This document shows, piece by piece, positions 5,484 to 6,193 of a stretch of 6,193 nt of DNA. Below the pieces are notes generated by a model. The model worked only from the letters and a program-made list of their open reading frames with translations, was not told the DNA's origin and searched no databases. Both the position numbers and the translations under genes were made by a program. Source of the DNA: Helicobacteraceae bacterium (lineage in GTDB: Bacteria; Campylobacterota; Campylobacteria; Campylobacterales; Sulfurimonadaceae); the NCBI GenBank assembly GCA_030613795.1, contig JAUWLG010000088.1, positions 1-6,193 on the forward strand, written 5' to 3'. The stretch's first letter is position 1. Each line of letters opens with the position of its first letter.

Positions 5484-6193
5484 GCCCGATGACAGTTGCT
5501 GTCAGTGTTGTGCCGACAATGTCGGTCACTTTTGCTCTGTAGATAACGCCAAACGCTAGCTCTTCATCAATCGTTTTGTCATTAACATAGATCTCACCAT
5601 CGATCTCAGGTGCCCAGATCGTTTTGCGAGCAGAGAGTAGAAATTCGTGTTCATCACTCTCTCCATCAATAATAAGTTCGATCTTTTTACCGATCTCTGC
5701 TTGCAGTGAAGCCATCTCGGCTTCTTTACAGATCGCACCTAAAATCTCAGCACGTTCATCAATAAGCTCTTGAGAAAGTTTCTCATCTACCGTATACGCC
5801 GAGGTTCCCTCTTCATCAGAGTAACCAAAGACATTGGCACGGTCAAAGCCGAATTCTCTGACAAAGTCACAAAGTTCGTCAAACATCTCTTGGGTCTCAC
5901 CCGGATGGCCGACGATAAAAGTCGTCCGTACAAAAGAGTTTGGCAGAGAACGCATATAGTTCAGCTGTTCAAGTGTCTTCTCTTTGCCAAAACCGCGTTT
6001 CATCATACGGAGCATATCATCGTTGATGTGCTGTATCGGCATGTCAAAGTAGTTGTGAAAGAGTTTAGACTTTGCGATCTCTTGCAATAGTTTCATACTG
6101 GTCGTACTTGGATAAAGGTACAAGATACGGGCACTTTTCACACCGTCGATGAGTTCAATGCGCTTAATAAGGTGGATAAGACCGTCTTTAACA
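5473..6193 (-). CDS. rimO: Ribosomal protein S12 methylthiotransferase RimO, C-terminal part
   Basis: The minus-strand frame stays open to the window edge, giving the last 239 residues of a protein usually about 440 long. A GTG at 6141-6139 is internal, not the start, since family-like sequence (GLIHLIKRIELIDGVKSARI) precedes it. RimO is a radical SAM enzyme that methylthiolates the conserved aspartate of ribosomal protein S12. Diagnostic segments in fragment numbering are ARILYLYPSTTS (21-32), YFDMPIQHIND (48-58), RTTFIVGHPGET (89-100), FGYSDEEGTSA (122-132) and a C-terminal TRAM domain (about 165-239). YFDMPIQH, FIVGHPGE and YSxEEGT distinguish RimO from MiaB (HVPLQSG, IVGFPGE, YSPRPxT). 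The N-terminal domain and the radical-SAM cysteines lie outside the window. It is upstream of and overlaps tilS. Confidence 0.95.
   Translation of the reverse strand, partial: VKDGLIHLIKRIELIDGVKSARILYLYPSTTSMKLLQEIAKSKLFHNYFDMPIQHINDDMLRMMKRGFGKEKTLEQLNYMRSLPNSFVRTTFIVGHPGETQEMFDELCDFVREFGFDRANVFGYSDEEGTSAYTVDEKLSQELIDERAEILGAICKEAEMASLQAEIGKKIELIIDGESDEHEFLLSARKTIWAPEIDGEIYVNDKTIDEELAFGVIYRAKVTDIVGTTLTATVIGHAE

Noticed and set aside
5770..6090. 106-residue plus-strand open frame
   Set aside because: Lies entirely antisense to rimO, whose family motifs are unmistakable in this stretch.
6139..6141. GTG as the rimO start
   Set aside because: The frame continues upstream with RimO-like sequence to the window edge, so the true start lies outside the window.

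Overview
The window looks like ordinary chromosome from a Campylobacterota (epsilonproteobacterial) organism, probably close to Sulfurimonas or a related sulfur oxidiser. This is inferred from recalled gene order (a miaB–DUF374 acyltransferase pair and a rimO–tilS pair), from the short TilS type and from the moderately AT-rich, tightly overlapping genes. No taxonomic marker gene is present, so the genus is a guess.

Positions 1-3821 hold one dense plus-strand gene train: the end of miaB (tRNA methylthiotransferase), a DUF374-type lysophospholipid acyltransferase, a Xer-like tyrosine recombinase, and three small genes that read as the inner-membrane platform of a type IV pilus, MSHA or type II secretion-like machine (PilM-like, PilN-like, PilO-like). 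Successive genes overlap by 4-14 nt or are separated by only 2 nt, so they are probably co-transcribed and partly translationally coupled. The secretin and ATPases that would complete such a machine are not in the window.

Positions 3822-4475 form a 654-base gap with no credible gene. It holds two related hairpins about 420 bases apart, a perfect 16-bp palindrome, a possible terminator for the plus-strand operon and an AT-rich hairpin near the end of tilS. The composition suggests an old repeat or mobile-element remnant, which is an inference.

Positions 4476-6193 carry the minus-strand pair rimO (5' end beyond the window) and tilS, overlapping by 11 nt and convergent with the pilus-like operon. 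Three of the recognisable enzymes act on translation: MiaB on tRNA position 37, TilS on tRNA-Ile position 34 and RimO on ribosomal protein S12. MiaB and RimO are paralogues that happen to lie at opposite ends of the window. I see no defence system, CRISPR array, tRNA or rRNA. The most interesting parts are the recombinase-linked pilus platform genes and the structured intergenic gap.
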